NCBI GenBank assembly: GCA_015661585.1
Contig: DQVU01000132.1
Span: 1 to 7,257 of the forward strand
DNA length: 7,257 nucleotides
Reading direction: 5' to 3'
From: Methanothermococcus okinawensis
Lineage (GTDB): Archaea; AGJL01; Methanococci; Methanococcales; Methanococcaceae
In this document: positions 6,455 to 7,257 of the stretch, one piece after another
Layout of the letters: every line of letters begins with the position of its first letter
Numbering within the stretch: position 1 is the first letter of the stretch
Translations under genes and position numbers: made by a program
The notes under the pieces: generated by a model
The model's input: only the letters and a program-made list of their open reading frames with translations
Database searches by the model: none
What the model was told of the DNA's origin: nothing

Positions 6455-6673
6455 TAGGTCTATTATTATTTTTATCGAGACTCTCAGTAGTTGTTTAGTA
6501 TAAATAGTATGTTCGTGACTACAAATATCTTAAAAAGATTATTAACTATGTTCGAATTCCCAATGTTTTTGATGATTAACTGTAAAACACTTTAAAATTA
6601 ATTTTAATATTATGAAAATTATTTTTAATTCTTTAAATTGGATTTTAAGGGATAATACAACTTATTCAAAAAC

Positions 6674-6681
6674 TTTATATA
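6674..6681 (+). promoter_or_regulatory. TATA box of cdhD
   Basis: TTTATATA preceded by the purine-rich CAAAAAC is a strong archaeal TATA/BRE element. Transcription would start near 6702-6704, giving a leader of about 37 nt before ATG 6740, which includes GGTGA. Confidence 0.75.
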
Positions 6682-6692
6682 TTATTAACATA

Positions 6693-6712
6693 ATTTATAA
6701 TGATTTATAATG
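6693..6712 (+). repeat. 10-bp tandem direct repeat at the predicted cdhD start site
   Basis: ATTTATAATG occurs twice back to back (6693-6702, 6703-6712); the same 10-mer also occurs at 6402-6411, overlapping the Fur-like palindrome. A 10-bp period puts the copies on the same helical face, as for a repressor site at the start of transcription. A 6-bp inverted repeat GATAAA-TT-TTTATC (6712-6725) follows at once. Function is inferred only. Confidence 0.45.
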
Positions 6713-6739
6713 ATAAATTTTTATCCCTTGGTGATTTTA

Positions 6740-7257
6740 ATGGATATTGATGAACTACTTAAACTAATGAAGAAGGTAAATAGGATAAAAATAGACAATA
6801 TCGAAATAACGGCAGACGAGATAATTATAAACATTCCCACCTTATCCCCCATCTCCATACCACAAACTCCTCCAATAAGAGAGGGTATTAAGAGGATAGT
6901 ATCACCTGGAGAACCTAAGATAGAGATACCTGAGGTAGATTGGAGTCCTCCAGTGGAAAAGTACAAGGGGTATATAAGGGAGGTGCAACTTGGTAGGTCT
7001 AAGTCTGAGGGAGGTAGGGGTAAGGTGATAAAGATAGGTGGGCAGAGGGCACTTTACAGGTTCGAGGAGGTTCAACCAAATCCTCCAGTGGTAACATTCG
7101 ATATATTCGATATGCCCATGCCTGGACTACCCAAACCTGTTAGGGAGTACTTCCAGGATGTAATGGAGGATCCTGTCGAGTGGGCTAAAAAGTGTGTAAA
7201 GGAGTTCAACGCAGATATGGTAACTATCCACCATATATCAACAGATCCAAAGATCAA
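6740..7257 (+). CDS. cdhD: acetyl-CoA decarbonylase/synthase complex subunit delta, 3'-truncated
   Basis: The first 172 codons of CdhD, cut by the right edge; the full protein is usually around 390 residues or somewhat longer. CdhD and CdhE form the corrinoid/iron-sulfur component of the acetyl-CoA decarbonylase/synthase complex. It carries the methyl group from methyl-tetrahydromethanopterin to the site where acetyl-CoA is made, which in a CO2-reducing methanogen is the route of carbon fixation. What identifies it: the N-terminal MDIDELLKLMKKV and the proline-rich stretch (about 33-74). Then come GGRGKVIKIGGQRALYRFEE (91-110) and NPPVVTFDIFDMPMPGLPKP (114-133), and the opening of the TIM-barrel-like domain, NADMVTIHHISTDPK. 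Start: ATG 6740 has GGTGA (6730-6734) 5 nt upstream; the in-frame GTG 6731 lies inside that site and is rejected. A strong TATA box lies 59-66 bp upstream. Partner cdh genes, if linked, would be downstream. Confidence 0.95.
   Translation, partial: MDIDELLKLMKKVNRIKIDNIEITADEIIINIPTLSPISIPQTPPIREGIKRIVSPGEPKIEIPEVDWSPPVEKYKGYIREVQLGRSKSEGGRGKVIKIGGQRALYRFEEVQPNPPVVTFDIFDMPMPGLPKPVREYFQDVMEDPVEWAKKCVKEFNADMVTIHHISTDPKI

Larger units (their letters stand above)
6647..6729. repeat. 9-bp perfect inverted repeat flanking the cdhD core promoter
   Basis: AAGGGATAA (6647-6655) and its exact reverse complement TTATCCCTT (6721-6729) lie on either side of the TATA box and predicted start site, with 65 bp between them. 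The right arm ends just before the GGTGA ribosome binding site. The GGG/CCC core makes it less likely to be AT noise. Could be a pair of regulator sites, or chance. Confidence 0.45.
6099..6739. other. 641-bp gene-free AT-rich spacer between divergent genes
   Basis: The longest non-coding stretch of the window. From left to right it holds the DHH gene promoter area; two short open frames that read like a decayed membrane-protein gene (6230-6425); two copies of TAGTGTTCAG (6219-6228, 6346-6355); a Fur-box-like palindrome (6408-6420); the second copy of the dispersed repeat (6426-6454); and the cdhD promoter and leader (6647-6739). I see no tRNA or other GC-rich structured RNA. Confidence 0.6.

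Noticed and set aside
6721..6966. Minus-strand open frame opposite the start of cdhD
   Set aside because: It is antisense to cdhD, whose protein is clearly recognisable; the antisense product has no family features.

Overview
The window looks like chromosomal DNA of a thermophilic or hyperthermophilic methanogen of the order Methanococcales (Methanocaldococcus, Methanotorris or Methanothermococcus type). Three things point there. The small heat-shock protein reads almost residue for residue like the Methanocaldococcus jannaschii Hsp16.5 family. The last gene is the delta (corrinoid/iron-sulfur) subunit of archaeal acetyl-CoA decarbonylase/synthase. Genes are spaced by very AT-rich DNA, start after a GGTGA-type ribosome binding site about 5 nt from ATG, and have archaeal TATA boxes of the TTTATATA type. 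The genus is my inference.

Layout. Positions 1-912 hold the 3' part of an ABC-transporter substrate-binding protein of the iron/cobalamin (FecB/BtuF) superfamily, cut by the left edge. After 38 bp, 951-2510 encodes a secreted multidomain surface protein (signal peptide, cohesin-like domain, CARDB-like domain, second cohesin-like domain, and a C-terminal domain like the methanococcal S-layer outer domain). Positions 2511-2889 are gene-free and carry oligo-T terminators of two convergent genes. Positions 2890-3336 (minus) encode Hsp20/Hsp16.5. Diverging from it is a multi-membrane-span oligosaccharide-repeat-unit polymerase-like protein ending at 4666, whose start is problematic. Positions 4667-5063 are gene-free. 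Positions 5064-6098 (minus) encode a DHH/DHHA1 phosphoesterase of the RecJ/NrnA type. A 641-bp gene-free stretch follows, with repeats, a Fur-box-like palindrome and a well-formed promoter, and then the first 172 codons of cdhD run off the right edge.

Functional picture. The genes do not form one pathway: import and cell surface on the left, heat shock and glycan assembly in the middle, nucleic-acid turnover and carbon fixation on the right. Only the first two genes could plausibly be co-transcribed. I see no CRISPR array, tRNA, rRNA, insertion sequence or complete novel system. The points most worth checking are the missing canonical start of the polymerase gene, the repeat architecture around the cdhD promoter, and related sequence fragments scattered through the AT-rich spacers.
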